From an uncultured Collinsella sp. (GTDB lineage Bacteria > Actinomycetota > Coriobacteriia > Coriobacteriales > Coriobacteriaceae), in NCBI GenBank assembly GCA_902491765.1, contig CABUIY010000005.1, forward strand, positions 1 to 64,000: DNA of 64,000 bases. The letters run 5' to 3'. Both the position numbers and the translations under genes were made by a program. The notes below the pieces were generated by a model that was given only the letters and a program-made list of their open reading frames with translations, ran no database searches and was not told the origin of the DNA. Positions 26,244 through 32,976 of the stretch are shown piece after piece. Position 1 is the first letter of the stretch. Every line of letters starts with the position of its first letter.

Positions 26244-27128
26244 ATGAGCGAAAAGCAAATGAGGCTCGGCGCCCTCGAGGCCGGCGGGACCAAGATGGTC
26301 TGTGCCGTGGTGTCCGGCGACGGCGAGGTCCTCGACCGTATGGAGACCCCGACGCTTACGCCCGCCGAGACCGTCCCGCAGATGATCGAGTGGTTCACCG
26401 TCCGTGATGTGGACGCGTTGGGTATCGGCGCCTTCGGCCCGACCTGCGTCGACCCCAACGACGAGCGCTACGGCTCCATCCTCCAGACGCCCAAGCTCGC
26501 GTGGCGAGGCCATGGTCTTCGCGCCGCGTTCGCCGACGCCCTCGGGATTCCGGTGGCCTACGACACGGACGTGAACGTTGCCTGCCTCGGCGAAGTGGTC
26601 TTCGGCTGCTGCAAGGGGCTCGAGGACGCCGTCTACGTGACCATCGGCACCGGCGTGGGCGCGGGCGTCATGTGCGCGGGCAGGCTCCTTCACGGCATGC
26701 TGCACCCCGAGGCCGGCCACATGCTGGTAAGGACCCGTCCCACCGAGGAGGGACGCTGCGTCTGCCCGAGCCACGCGAGCTGTCTCGAGGGCCTCGCCTC
26801 CGGCCCCGCCATTGCCGCGCGCTGGGGAAAGCCCGCGGCCGAGCTCGCGGACAACGATGAGGTGTGGGCGCTCGAGGGGGATTATCTGGGGCAGATGTGC
26901 GCGAACCTCGTGCTCATGTACTCGCCTCGCCGCATCGTCCTCGGCGGCGGCGTGATGCACCAGGAGCAGCTCTACGGCATCGTCCGCAAGAAAACCCTCG
27001 AATATCTGGGTGGCTACATCCAGACCGCCGAGCTTAAGGACATGGAGCGCTACATCTGCGCCCCGGGCTGCGGCGGCGACCAAGGAATCCTCGGCGCGGC
27101 CGAGCTGGCAAGCAGGGCGCTCGCGTAA
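26244..27128 (+). CDS. ROK family sugar kinase (fructokinase-like)
   Basis: This 294-residue ROK kinase has the ATP-binding start LGALEAGGTKMVCAV and catalytic region DTDVNVACLGE. The zinc site is CVCPSHASCLEGLASGPAI, and LGGGVMHQE lies in the C-terminal lobe. The AGGTKMVCA plus TPAETVPQM pattern is that of ROK fructokinases rather than glucokinases. It would phosphorylate a free hexose, probably fructose, released by the upstream hydrolase. It is the last gene of the operon and is followed by a very strong terminator. Confidence 0.88.
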   Translation: MSEKQMRLGALEAGGTKMVCAVVSGDGEVLDRMETPTLTPAETVPQMIEWFTVRDVDALGIGAFGPTCVDPNDERYGSILQTPKLAWRGHGLRAAFADALGIPVAYDTDVNVACLGEVVFGCCKGLEDAVYVTIGTGVGAGVMCAGRLLHGMLHPEAGHMLVRTRPTEEGRCVCPSHASCLEGLASGPAIAARWGKPAAELADNDEVWALEGDYLGQMCANLVLMYSPRRIVLGGGVMHQEQLYGIVRKKTLEYLGGYIQTAELKDMERYICAPGCGGDQGILGAAELASRALA

Positions 27129-27160
27129 CTTGCGCTCTCTCCGCCATACAACGCGTTAAG

Positions 27161-27210
27161 AAAAGACGAGCGCTTCTTGCCAATTGGGCGGCAAGAAGCG
27201 CTCGTCTTTT
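27161..27210. terminator. Bidirectional terminator between converging operons
   Basis: A perfect 21-bp stem (27161-27181 with 27190-27210) begins AAAAGACGAG and ends CTCGTCTTTT, with an 8-nt loop. The A/T ends give a T run in both directions. It serves the sugar operon and the converging methyltransferase operon. Confidence 0.95.
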
Positions 27211-27223
27211 GCATTTTTGTCTC

Positions 27224-28054
27224 TCAAAATCTTATTTTCACGATTTGCATTTTCATCCCGTTGTCACCGACCCTTGCGAGAAACCGGAAAAAGCCGCTGA
27301 CAGAAGGGTCTCTCAAATCGTTATAACCCAGCATATAGCCGCGACTTGTGACCTGCAGACGGCTGTCCCACGTGCCGATTTCCTTGGCGGCATCCGAAAC
27401 CGCAAAATATGCCCCCACATCCTTGATTTTTGCAGTCTTAAGCCATGTTTTTGCGATCATCTTTACTGCTGTCCGATTGGCAGCATCAAAGACCAGCACA
27501 CCGCCGGGGAAAGCGTCCGCCATCTCCCGCACCAGTTCCCGGACCTGCTGGGTCAGAAAGTAATAGAACACCCCGGAGGCAAAGAACACCGCCCCGCCGG
27601 AGGCATCGATTTTGCTAAACCATGTGGTGTCTTTCAGGTCGCAGGGGATATTTTGTTCTCGATCCCCGGCGGGCAGTAGCTGCTGTCGCAAGGCAATCAC
27701 ATCCGGGAAGTCCAGATTGTAAATCTTGCATCTTCCGTTGTCGCAGGTTCTGCCGGTGTTGTCCAGTCCGCAGGCCAGATTGACCACCGCCGCATTGGGG
27801 TGGCCTTTCAGGTAATCCTGTACCTCGAAAGCAAGGTCACTCTGCCGCATGGCCACCTCCAGCGCACCAAAGCGCTGCATCAGGCTGCGGGAGTTTTTCT
27901 CTGCCTCTGAAAAGTCGTAGTCGATCTGGTCGAGCAGACGAACCGCTGTTTCATCCCTGTAAAGGTTCGGGTACAGCTCCGTACACAGCTTTCGGGAATA
28001 CAGCGGGAGGATCAGCGTCTCCTGCACGGTGTTTTTCTCAATTTTACATTTCAT
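27224..28054 (-). CDS. Leucine carboxyl methyltransferase-like SAM methyltransferase
   Basis: This 276-residue protein has the SAM-binding segment VVNLACGLDNTG followed by IYNLDFPDVIALRQQLLP, the LCMT/O-methyltransferase (PF04072-like) pattern. GAGGAAG precedes the ATG. It is the last of three methyltransferase genes in one reverse-strand operon. Base composition is visibly lower in GC than the surroundings, and codon use looks Firmicutes-like, so the block was probably acquired. Substrate is unknown. Confidence 0.85.
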   Translation of the reverse strand: MKCKIEKNTVQETLILPLYSRKLCTELYPNLYRDETAVRLLDQIDYDFSEAEKNSRSLMQRFGALEVAMRQSDLAFEVQDYLKGHPNAAVVNLACGLDNTGRTCDNGRCKIYNLDFPDVIALRQQLLPAGDREQNIPCDLKDTTWFSKIDASGGAVFFASGVFYYFLTQQVRELVREMADAFPGGVLVFDAANRTAVKMIAKTWLKTAKIKDVGAYFAVSDAAKEIGTWDSRLQVTSRGYMLGYNDLRDPSVSGFFRFLARVGDNGMKMQIVKIRF

Positions 28055-28065
28055 AGGTTTCTTCC

Positions 28066-28131
28066 TCAGTGAATAAAAACTGTCATAATTGCCGCCAGCA
28101 CAGCCGCTATGACCGTCATGCCTATCGCCAT
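28066..28131 (-). CDS. Possible tiny membrane peptide
   Basis: A 21-residue frame starting at an internal ATG gives one hydrophobic helix (MAIGMTVIAAVLAAIMTVFIH) between two methyltransferase genes. The frame is open further upstream without a good start or ribosome-binding site. It may be the residue of a longer gene or chance. Confidence 0.25.
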   Translation of the reverse strand: MAIGMTVIAAVLAAIMTVFIH

Positions 28132-28169
28132 GTGCAGGATGGATGCAAAAACACCCGTGCTTGATGCCC

Positions 28170-28775
28170 TTACTTCCGCGCCGTGACGCAGAGCCACTTT
28201 TTCTTTTTGCGTATCTGCACCTCGTGAAAACCCGCCTGCTCCAGACAAGCTTTTAATTCAATGTCCTTGTAGATGGTCATGCCGCCGATGATCTGCGTCC
28301 ACCTCTCGTCCTTGTCCGTATCGCCATTGCTCTCGTTGCAGATAAGAATTGTCCCGCCTGGCTTCAGCGTCCGCCAGACCTCACGGAAGCATCGGGGCAA
28401 ATCGGGCCAAAAATAGACGGTCTCAAAGGCCGTGACTGCATCGAAGTAGCTATCCTCAAACGCCATATCCGCCACACTGCCTTGCAGAACGGCGCAACGC
28501 CCCTCCTGAATTGCAGTTCGATTGAGTTTTCTAGTCTTCTCCACGCTGACGGGCGAATAGTCGATGCCCTTGACGACGCCATACGGGCATTTTTTCAGCA
28601 GCCGTTTTATGTTCGCCCCGCCGCCGCAGCCACAATCCAGCACCTTGGCATTTGGTGCAAGTCGTAGAAATCGAAGTCCCCACCGCGCCACAGGGCTGTG
28701 GCCCAGATTCATCATGGCAACCATTAGTTTTCCGCCGAGGCCCACGGGCTTGCGGGTGTTTTCAAAGAACGACAT
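28170..28775 (-). CDS. Class I SAM-dependent methyltransferase
   Basis: This 201-residue protein starts at the ATG at 28775 behind GGAGG and overlaps the preceding gene by 14 nt. KVLDCGCGGGANIKRL is the SAM-binding motif I. GIDYSPVSVEKTRKLN follows, and FDAVTAFETVYFWPDL is the Methyltransf_11 acidic/aromatic motif. It is the second gene of the acquired methyltransferase operon. Substrate is unknown. Such enzymes are common beside siderophore or cobalamin-type ABC transporters in anaerobes, but no transporter is present here. Confidence 0.88.
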   Translation of the reverse strand: MSFFENTRKPVGLGGKLMVAMMNLGHSPVARWGLRFLRLAPNAKVLDCGCGGGANIKRLLKKCPYGVVKGIDYSPVSVEKTRKLNRTAIQEGRCAVLQGSVADMAFEDSYFDAVTAFETVYFWPDLPRCFREVWRTLKPGGTILICNESNGDTDKDERWTQIIGGMTIYKDIELKACLEQAGFHEVQIRKKKKWLCVTARK

Positions 28776-29391
28776 CTGGCCCCTCCGATTTCGTGCATTC
28801 CGCATAGGTCAACGGGAACGAGGCCTTCAGCACCGCGCTTTTCTGCACCGCCCAGCCGTTTTGATGCAGGAAACGTAGGTATTCCTCGCTTGTCCACTTG
28901 CTGTGGAGGGGGAATCCCGCAATACTCATGAAAAAGGCTTTTGCCTTGCCGGAAACCGAGCTCCCCGCGTGGGTGAAGGTTGGCGCGATGAGCACGCCGT
29001 CGTCCTTCAGCACCCGCCTGATTTCTTGCAGGGCCTTTTCCGGATGCGGCACTATGTGAAGCGCGTTGGACGCGATCACCACTTCGAAGGACTTCTGTGC
29101 ATAGGGCAGGCGGAACATATCTTGTACGGAAAAGTGCAGCTTTGCGGATTGATTGTCCCGCTTTGCTTCAAGGATCATCTCTGCAGAAGCGTCTGTAGCC
29201 TCGATGTGCGCCGCCGCATTCACGATGTTCTTTGCGATAAGCCCCGTGCCGGTGGCAACCTCCAGTACGGTTTTTGCTTTCACCACCGGCCTGATCAGCT
29301 CATACATCTTCTCATACGCCGCCCGGTCCTTTCGCATGAAACGGTCGTATCGACCGGCATTCTTGTCCCAGAAGCCCTTGCGTTCGTGCAT
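28762..29391 (-). CDS. Class I SAM-dependent methyltransferase
   Basis: This 209-residue protein is translated from the ATG at 29391 (MHERKGFWDKNAGRYDRF) behind GGGGGCG. KTVLEVATGTGLIAKNI is motif I and ASNALHIVPHPEKALQEI resembles UbiE/Methyltransf_11 enzymes. It is the first gene of the three-gene operon. Its promoter region carries a TTAGA palindrome and a DtxR-like box, which suggests metal-responsive control. Confidence 0.88.
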   Translation of the reverse strand: MHERKGFWDKNAGRYDRFMRKDRAAYEKMYELIRPVVKAKTVLEVATGTGLIAKNIVNAAAHIEATDASAEMILEAKRDNQSAKLHFSVQDMFRLPYAQKSFEVVIASNALHIVPHPEKALQEIRRVLKDDGVLIAPTFTHAGSSVSGKAKAFFMSIAGFPLHSKWTSEEYLRFLHQNGWAVQKSAVLKASFPLTYAECTKSEGPDVVL

Positions 29392-29406
29392 TGCTATCGC
29401 CCCCAA

Positions 29407-29466
29407 ATAGTTAGAGACATCTAACTATAACACACGAATCATGCAGTAAGATAAGGCTAACCTTAT
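29407..29466 (-). promoter_or_regulatory. Control region of the methyltransferase operon: TTAGA palindrome and DtxR-like box
   Basis: ATAGTTAGA-gaca-TCTAACTAT (29407-29428) is a perfect 9-bp dyad whose right arm overlaps a TATAGT-type -10 on the reverse strand. A second dyad, ATAAGG-CTAA-CCTTAT (29451-29466), reads AAGGTTAGCCTT on the reverse strand. It matches the core of the DtxR/IdeR iron box. Two operators suggest dual control. Regulator identity is inferred from the motif only. Confidence 0.6.
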
Positions 29467-29796
29467 TTTCTTGGCTAAAACGCATCTCTTCGGTTTTCGC
29501 TTATAACGGCGCGAGTCAGATACTAGGCTGGAGCTGAAGAAGGAGCTTGGCGGACAGGTAGGTCGATACCGGTTCCCGGAACGGTGATCCAGCCAATTAC
29601 ACCAGGGCTCTAGTCATTGAGTGGGAATAGAAAAATCCTTAGTTATGGGGGTATAAATTTGATTCCCTTTAGGATAAACCCCCATGACTATATGAATTGA
29701 CCTGCTGACTCCAATGAAGATTGGAGGGTAACGGCCAGGGGTGACGGCCCAGCGAGTGTTGTTTTGCGAGCTATGCGCATCGAAAGCGACCTTTCG
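29467..29796. other. Stretch without a recognised gene
   Basis: No intact gene was found. An inverted repeat AGTTATGGGGGT (29641-29652) / ACCCCCATGACT (29678-29689) with one G-T pair flanks an AT-rich loop. The 14-nt string ATTGAGTGGGAATAG near 29625 differs by one base from a string near 18660. Short frames here are interrupted. Confidence 0.5.
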
Positions 29797-29937
29797 TGGT
29801 ATAAACTACTTGCCGGAAGCCGCGGCTTTCAGAGTACGGCTTACGTGTACGTTTAGCCTCCGTGGGCGACGGGGTGCCGCAAGGCGTAGAATATCGCCCA
29901 CCTGTAGGGGCCTGCAGCGATGCGGGCCCCGCTTCGT
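29797..29937 (+). ncRNA. Possible type III antitoxin RNA with terminator
   Basis: An extended -10 TGGTATAAA lies at about 29797-29805. The following about 130 nt can fold: GTGGGCGA pairs with TCGCCCAC, and GGGGCC-tgcagcgatgcg-GGCCCC (about 29907-29930) forms a terminator-like hairpin just before the toxin-like gene. The layout promoter, structured RNA, terminator, ToxN-like gene fits type III systems. Clear tandem repeats, usual for such antitoxins, were not seen. Confidence 0.35.
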
Positions 29938-29956
29938 ATGAAGGGGGGCGCAACCG

Positions 29957-30406
29957 ATGAAGATCGTATCCATCTCCCAGGACTTCTTCGACCTCGTCGA
30001 TGGCGACCGCGAGCTCATGCTTAAGCACAATCGCCCCTGCATCGTGGTGGTGAGGCTGCGTTTCCGCGGAAAGCGCAGGGACTTCGCCGTGCCGCTGCGT
30101 TCCAACATCGCCCCTAACGTGCCCAAAGACCAGTACTTTGCGTTGCCACCCCGCCCCACGACGCGCCCCGGCTGCCGCCACGGCATCCACTACATCAAGA
30201 TGTTCCCCATAACCAAGGCCTACCAGCGCCGCTTCAGGACCGAGGGCTCGGCCTACTACGAGACGCTCCAGCGCATCATCGATGGCAACACCAAACGCAT
30301 TGTCTCCGAGTGCCAGGCATACCTCGACCGCTACGAGCGCGAGGGAAGGCCTCGCTTTGCCGTCGACATCGACCGCATCGTGGGGCTGCTGGAGGGCGAG
30401 AAGTAG
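29957..30406 (+). CDS. ToxN/AbiQ-type endoribonuclease-like toxin (type III TA)
   Basis: This 149-residue basic protein has the pattern HNRPCIVVVRLRFRG and FAVPLRSNI. The pattern resembles the ToxN/AbiQ/CptN-TenpN superfamily, in which a short beta-barrel RNase is neutralised by a repeat RNA encoded upstream. AAGGGGGGC precedes the ATG. A candidate structured RNA with a terminator-like hairpin lies immediately upstream and a strong terminator lies downstream. Family assignment rests on motif memory and context, so it is tentative. Confidence 0.55.
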   Translation: MKIVSISQDFFDLVDGDRELMLKHNRPCIVVVRLRFRGKRRDFAVPLRSNIAPNVPKDQYFALPPRPTTRPGCRHGIHYIKMFPITKAYQRRFRTEGSAYYETLQRIIDGNTKRIVSECQAYLDRYEREGRPRFAVDIDRIVGLLEGEK

Positions 30407-30430
30407 GGCATCTCGGCTCAGTCTCGAGCC

Positions 30431-30453
30431 ATGCGGAGTCGCTCCGCATTTTT
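30431..30453 (+). terminator. Rho-independent terminator
   Basis: ATGCGGAG-tcg-CTCCGCAT runs into TTTTT. It ends the ToxN-like gene transcript. Confidence 0.9.
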
Positions 30454-30614
30454 GAACGCCGCGTGTGCGTCCCAAATACTTGAGAAACAAGCTGTGAAGT
30501 GCGGTGGCGCGCCCGTGCCCGTGCATAGCCGTCACCATCAGCGTCTACGCGGCGTCGGCTTCAAGTGGAACTGGCGCCGCTGCTGTATATGGTTTGCCTT
30601 GCTGCAAATAGCGA

Positions 30615-31034
30615 TCAATGCCCGCGATGTTTCTGCTTGCGCTTCAACTTTCGCTGCTCGAAGCGCGTCTCCGCCTCATCCGCGCGACGCTGACTTCTTG
30701 CTTGAGCCGACTCCCGCTTCATCGCTTCCCGCTGTGCCGCGAGCGCCTGTTGTGCCTTGGTGCTCACCGCGGGCCGTTTAAGGGCTTTCGCTGCCTCGCG
30801 AGCGCGCCGCTTGGGGTTCTTCGCGGGCTTGCTCGCCTCGGTCGAATCGTGATCGAAGAACGAGAGCTTCGCCCATTTGTTGACGACGAATCGCAGGATC
30901 TCCTCAGTGGACGGTTCTGCGCCGAAGACGATGCGGGCGACGCCGTATCTGCCGTCCTCGACATGCTCCGCCAGCCCGACCCAAAATTGGCCGTCGTGAT
31001 ATACGGTCAGGGTGGACGACACGCTGATCTGCAT
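30615..31034 (-). CDS. yjdF: YjdF family protein (DUF2992)
   Basis: This 139-residue protein starts at the ATG at 31034 behind AAAGGAGG. LTVYHDGQFWVGLAEH, then ARIVFGAEPSTEEIL and the highly charged tail STKAQQALAAQ through KRKQKHRGH are diagnostic of YjdF. Function is unknown. The gene is classically controlled by the yjdF riboswitch, which senses azaaromatic compounds, so it may act in detoxification. A decayed C-terminal copy lies near 18825-18878. Confidence 0.92.
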   Translation of the reverse strand: MQISVSSTLTVYHDGQFWVGLAEHVEDGRYGVARIVFGAEPSTEEILRFVVNKWAKLSFFDHDSTEASKPAKNPKRRAREAAKALKRPAVSTKAQQALAAQREAMKRESAQARSQRRADEAETRFEQRKLKRKQKHRGH

Positions 31035-31167
31035 GGCTGGTTCCTCCTTTATGTAGATGACCATGCAGAGAAGGGACAACCAAGGAGGCAGGTTACTGAT
31101 GCGGACTCCCGCACGCCCACGACTACCCGACGGGGACTGTGTTTTCATCTCTGATGCCCGCATTGTA
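31035..31167 (-). promoter_or_regulatory. yjdF riboswitch candidate with extended -10 promoter
   Basis: On the reverse strand, TGCTACAAT (forward 31162-31170) is an extended -10. The following leader of about 120 nt contains GATGAAAACACAGTCCCC and GGGTAGTCG. It is closed by CAGAGA/TCTCTG, so a compact multi-helix fold is likely. Position directly before yjdF, leader length and purine-rich joining sequences fit the yjdF motif RNA (azaaromatic-sensing). The alignment could not be tested here. Confidence 0.65.
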
Positions 31168-31246
31168 GCACGCGCGGATGCGCCCTTCATCGCTGCCGAC
31201 ATGACGTGGCTGGGATTCGTTCCTCGACACATCCTTTTGTATATTG

Positions 31247-31297
31247 CCTTCCCGGTTTCGAAACTTTAAATCAATTCGAGTTTCGAAACCGGGAAGG
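31247..31297. promoter_or_regulatory. Perfect 19-bp inverted repeat (operator)
   Basis: CCTTCCCGGTTTCGAAACT (31247-31265) is repeated as its exact complement at 31279-31297 with a 13-nt spacer. Each arm also contains the palindrome GTTTCGAAAC. It precedes an AAA ATPase remnant and resembles the palindromic control region of the intact AAA ATPase gene at 38797. Confidence 0.75.
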
Positions 31298-31318
31298 AGA
31301 GCGTATGTGAGAGGCGAT

Positions 31319-31501
31319 ATGAGCATCAACTTGATGCTTGAGGGGGAGCTCGCGTCGCTTCTGCCCATCGGGGACGTGTTCCCGAAGGTCCTCATCTCCC
31401 GCATAGGGCATGAGACCTGTACCCGGGAAGGCGTACTCGTGCTGGACCTCGCGCGGTGCTGCTCGGTGAGCAGGGGTTCTGAACACTGCGTAGGGATATA
31501 G
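31319..31501 (+). pseudogene. C-terminal remnant of a DUF4143-type AAA ATPase
   Basis: The frame reads MSINLMLEGELASLL, then FPKVLISRIGHETCTREGVL and LDLARCC. The block IPKILIART-GH-GI-IIDL is the characteristic end of AAA_14/DUF4143 ATPases. The P-loop and central domain are absent, while an operator-like palindrome survives 20 nt upstream. A large internal deletion that kept promoter and tail is the simplest reading. Confidence 0.5.
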
Positions 31502-31649
31502 CGCGACAGGGGGGGGTGCAGCACCGTTTGCGCCTTGTCTAGAGAACACGAACAAGAGATGTGGCCTGCAGACGACTGAATAGCTCCATCCGTTTTGGTT
31601 ACAACAAAATGTGTGCCGCGCGCCTGCGGCATGAGGGAGGGAGATTTCT

Positions 31650-32180
31650 ATGAATATCGTTGTATTGAGTGGTAGCCCGCGCAGGGGCGCCAATACCGAC
31701 ACCATGGTCGAGGCGTTTGCCGAGACCGCGCGTGAGGGCGGCAATACGGTCGAGGTCGTCCGTGTTGCCAGCAAGAAAATCGGTGGTTGCCTGGGGTGTC
31801 AGTATTGCTTCGCCCACGAGGGCACTTGCGTGCAGAAGGATGACATGGTCGACGTGATCGAGTCGCTGAAAGGCGCCGATATGGTTGTCTTCGCTTCGCC
31901 TATCTACTGGTTTGATATCACTGCGCAGGAGAAGGCCGCCATCGACCGCCTGTACGCCTTCGGTGCTACAGGCTTCCCGTTCACCAAGACGGCCCTTTTG
32001 CTCGATAGCCACAGCGAGGGCGTCTATGATGCGGCGATTGCTATGTACAGGGCCACATGCGCGTACTGCAAGTGGGAGGACCAGGGCATTGTCACCATCA
32101 GCGGCATGACCGAGCGCGACAGCATGGCATCGTCGCCCAAGTTGGAAGGGGTGCGAGAGCTCGCCCGCAAGCTCGCCTAA
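31650..32180 (+). CDS. Flavodoxin-fold NAD(P)H-dependent oxidoreductase
   Basis: This 176-residue protein begins MNIVVLSGSPRRGANTDTM, the FMN-phosphate loop of NADPH-dependent FMN reductase/iron-sulfur flavoproteins. GGCLGCQYCFAHEGTC is the compact Cys-rich segment found in the anaerobic subgroup. VFASPIYWFDITAQEK contacts the flavin. It likely transfers electrons to small acceptors in the cytoplasm. GGGAGGGAG lies upstream. It is a single-gene unit. Confidence 0.9.
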   Translation: MNIVVLSGSPRRGANTDTMVEAFAETAREGGNTVEVVRVASKKIGGCLGCQYCFAHEGTCVQKDDMVDVIESLKGADMVVFASPIYWFDITAQEKAAIDRLYAFGATGFPFTKTALLLDSHSEGVYDAAIAMYRATCAYCKWEDQGIVTISGMTERDSMASSPKLEGVRELARKLA

Positions 32181-32193
32181 GGACAAGAGGGGC

Positions 32194-32258
32194 GCATGGC
32201 AATCAGCACTAGCGGAAATGCTTGCTGCCCTTACCAGGAGGAATGCTGATTGCCATGC
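32194..32258. repeat. 15-bp perfect inverted repeat after the flavoprotein gene
   Basis: GCATGGCAATCAGCA (32194-32208) and its exact complement (32244-32258) enclose 35 nt. There is no T tract, so a terminator role is doubtful. A remnant insertion element or a processing stem-loop is possible. Confidence 0.6.
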
Positions 32259-32288
32259 AACGATGCTCCCGCGGACAATTCCGGTGTG

Positions 32289-32760
32289 CTAAAACGCCTT
32301 CTCGTTCAAGAATTCTCTGAACGCGGGGATGTCGAAGCCGACGAGGCCACGCCCACGTTCCCCGATAACGCCGTCCTCGAGGAGGCGGCGTTTGTATTGG
32401 CTTGCGTAGTTGCTGGCGACGCCCATGCGTTTGGCTATCTCCGAGACCCTGCTGGGGCCAGAATCGGGCAGCATCGCGAGTAAAAACTCAATGTCTTTAT
32501 CGGAAAGCTCTCGATAGGTCGTTTCGAGAGAAGCCCGACGTCATGCTTCTCGAGTTGCCTGAAGACGCCATTCATGCCCGTGCGCCAGTTACCCTGAGTC
32601 TCCTGAGCATATGTCCAATCGATGCCGACTGACTCAATCTGAACGCCGCTTATGCACGCGCGAGACTATGAGAGGCGGCTATCTGCCGCTTCTTTGGTTC
32701 GCTCGATAATATCTTCGAGCATGCCTGGCATGGCGGAGACATTTGCTGCGATCCATGGTG
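32289..32760 (-). pseudogene. Degraded Orc1-like AAA ATPase gene
   Basis: Reverse-strand pieces in different frames can be read in order. IAANVSAMPGMLEDIIERTKEAA comes first, then SVGIDWTYAQETQGNWRTG and VFRQLEKHDVGLL. After a gap, TYRELSDKDIEFLLAML and VSEIAKRMGVASNYASQYKR with FREFLNEKAF complete the set. The order matches AAA ATPases of the Orc1/Cdc6-like bacterial family with a C-terminal winged helix. Stops, frameshifts and a missing Walker B region show decay. The same N-terminal piece recurs at 48573-48850. Confidence 0.6.
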
Positions 32761-32765
32761 GCCCC

Positions 32766-32822
32766 TTTGCAGGTTTTGCTAGTTTTTGCAACTTTTGCTA
32801 ATTTTTGCAAGTTTTGCTAACG
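32766..32822 (-). promoter_or_regulatory. Three 19-bp tandem operator-like repeats
   Basis: TTTGCAGGTTTTGCTAGTT, TTTGCAACTTTTGCTAATT and TTTGCAAGTTTTGCTAACG lie head to tail. They occupy the promoter position of the degraded AAA ATPase gene, like the palindromes before the other AAA ATPase genes in this window. Confidence 0.7.
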
Positions 32823-32897
32823 GTTTAACATGTCTTGTGCCGCGGGATTGCAGGAGTGAAAAACGGGGATTCCTATTATTCCGACTACGTTGCAACG

Positions 32898-32940
32898 AGC
32901 GGGGCCCGGAGCGCGATGTTGCTGCGCTCCGGGCCCCGCT
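32898..32940. terminator. GC-rich hairpin after the topoisomerase operon
   Basis: A 17-bp stem (32898-32914 with 32924-32940, AGCGGGGCCC and complement) with a 9-nt loop lies 37 nt after the topoisomerase A-like stop codon. No strong T run follows on either side. Confidence 0.65.
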
Positions 32941-32976
32941 GCATTGTAAAACCATGACGGTTTGGCTGCCGTCGTC

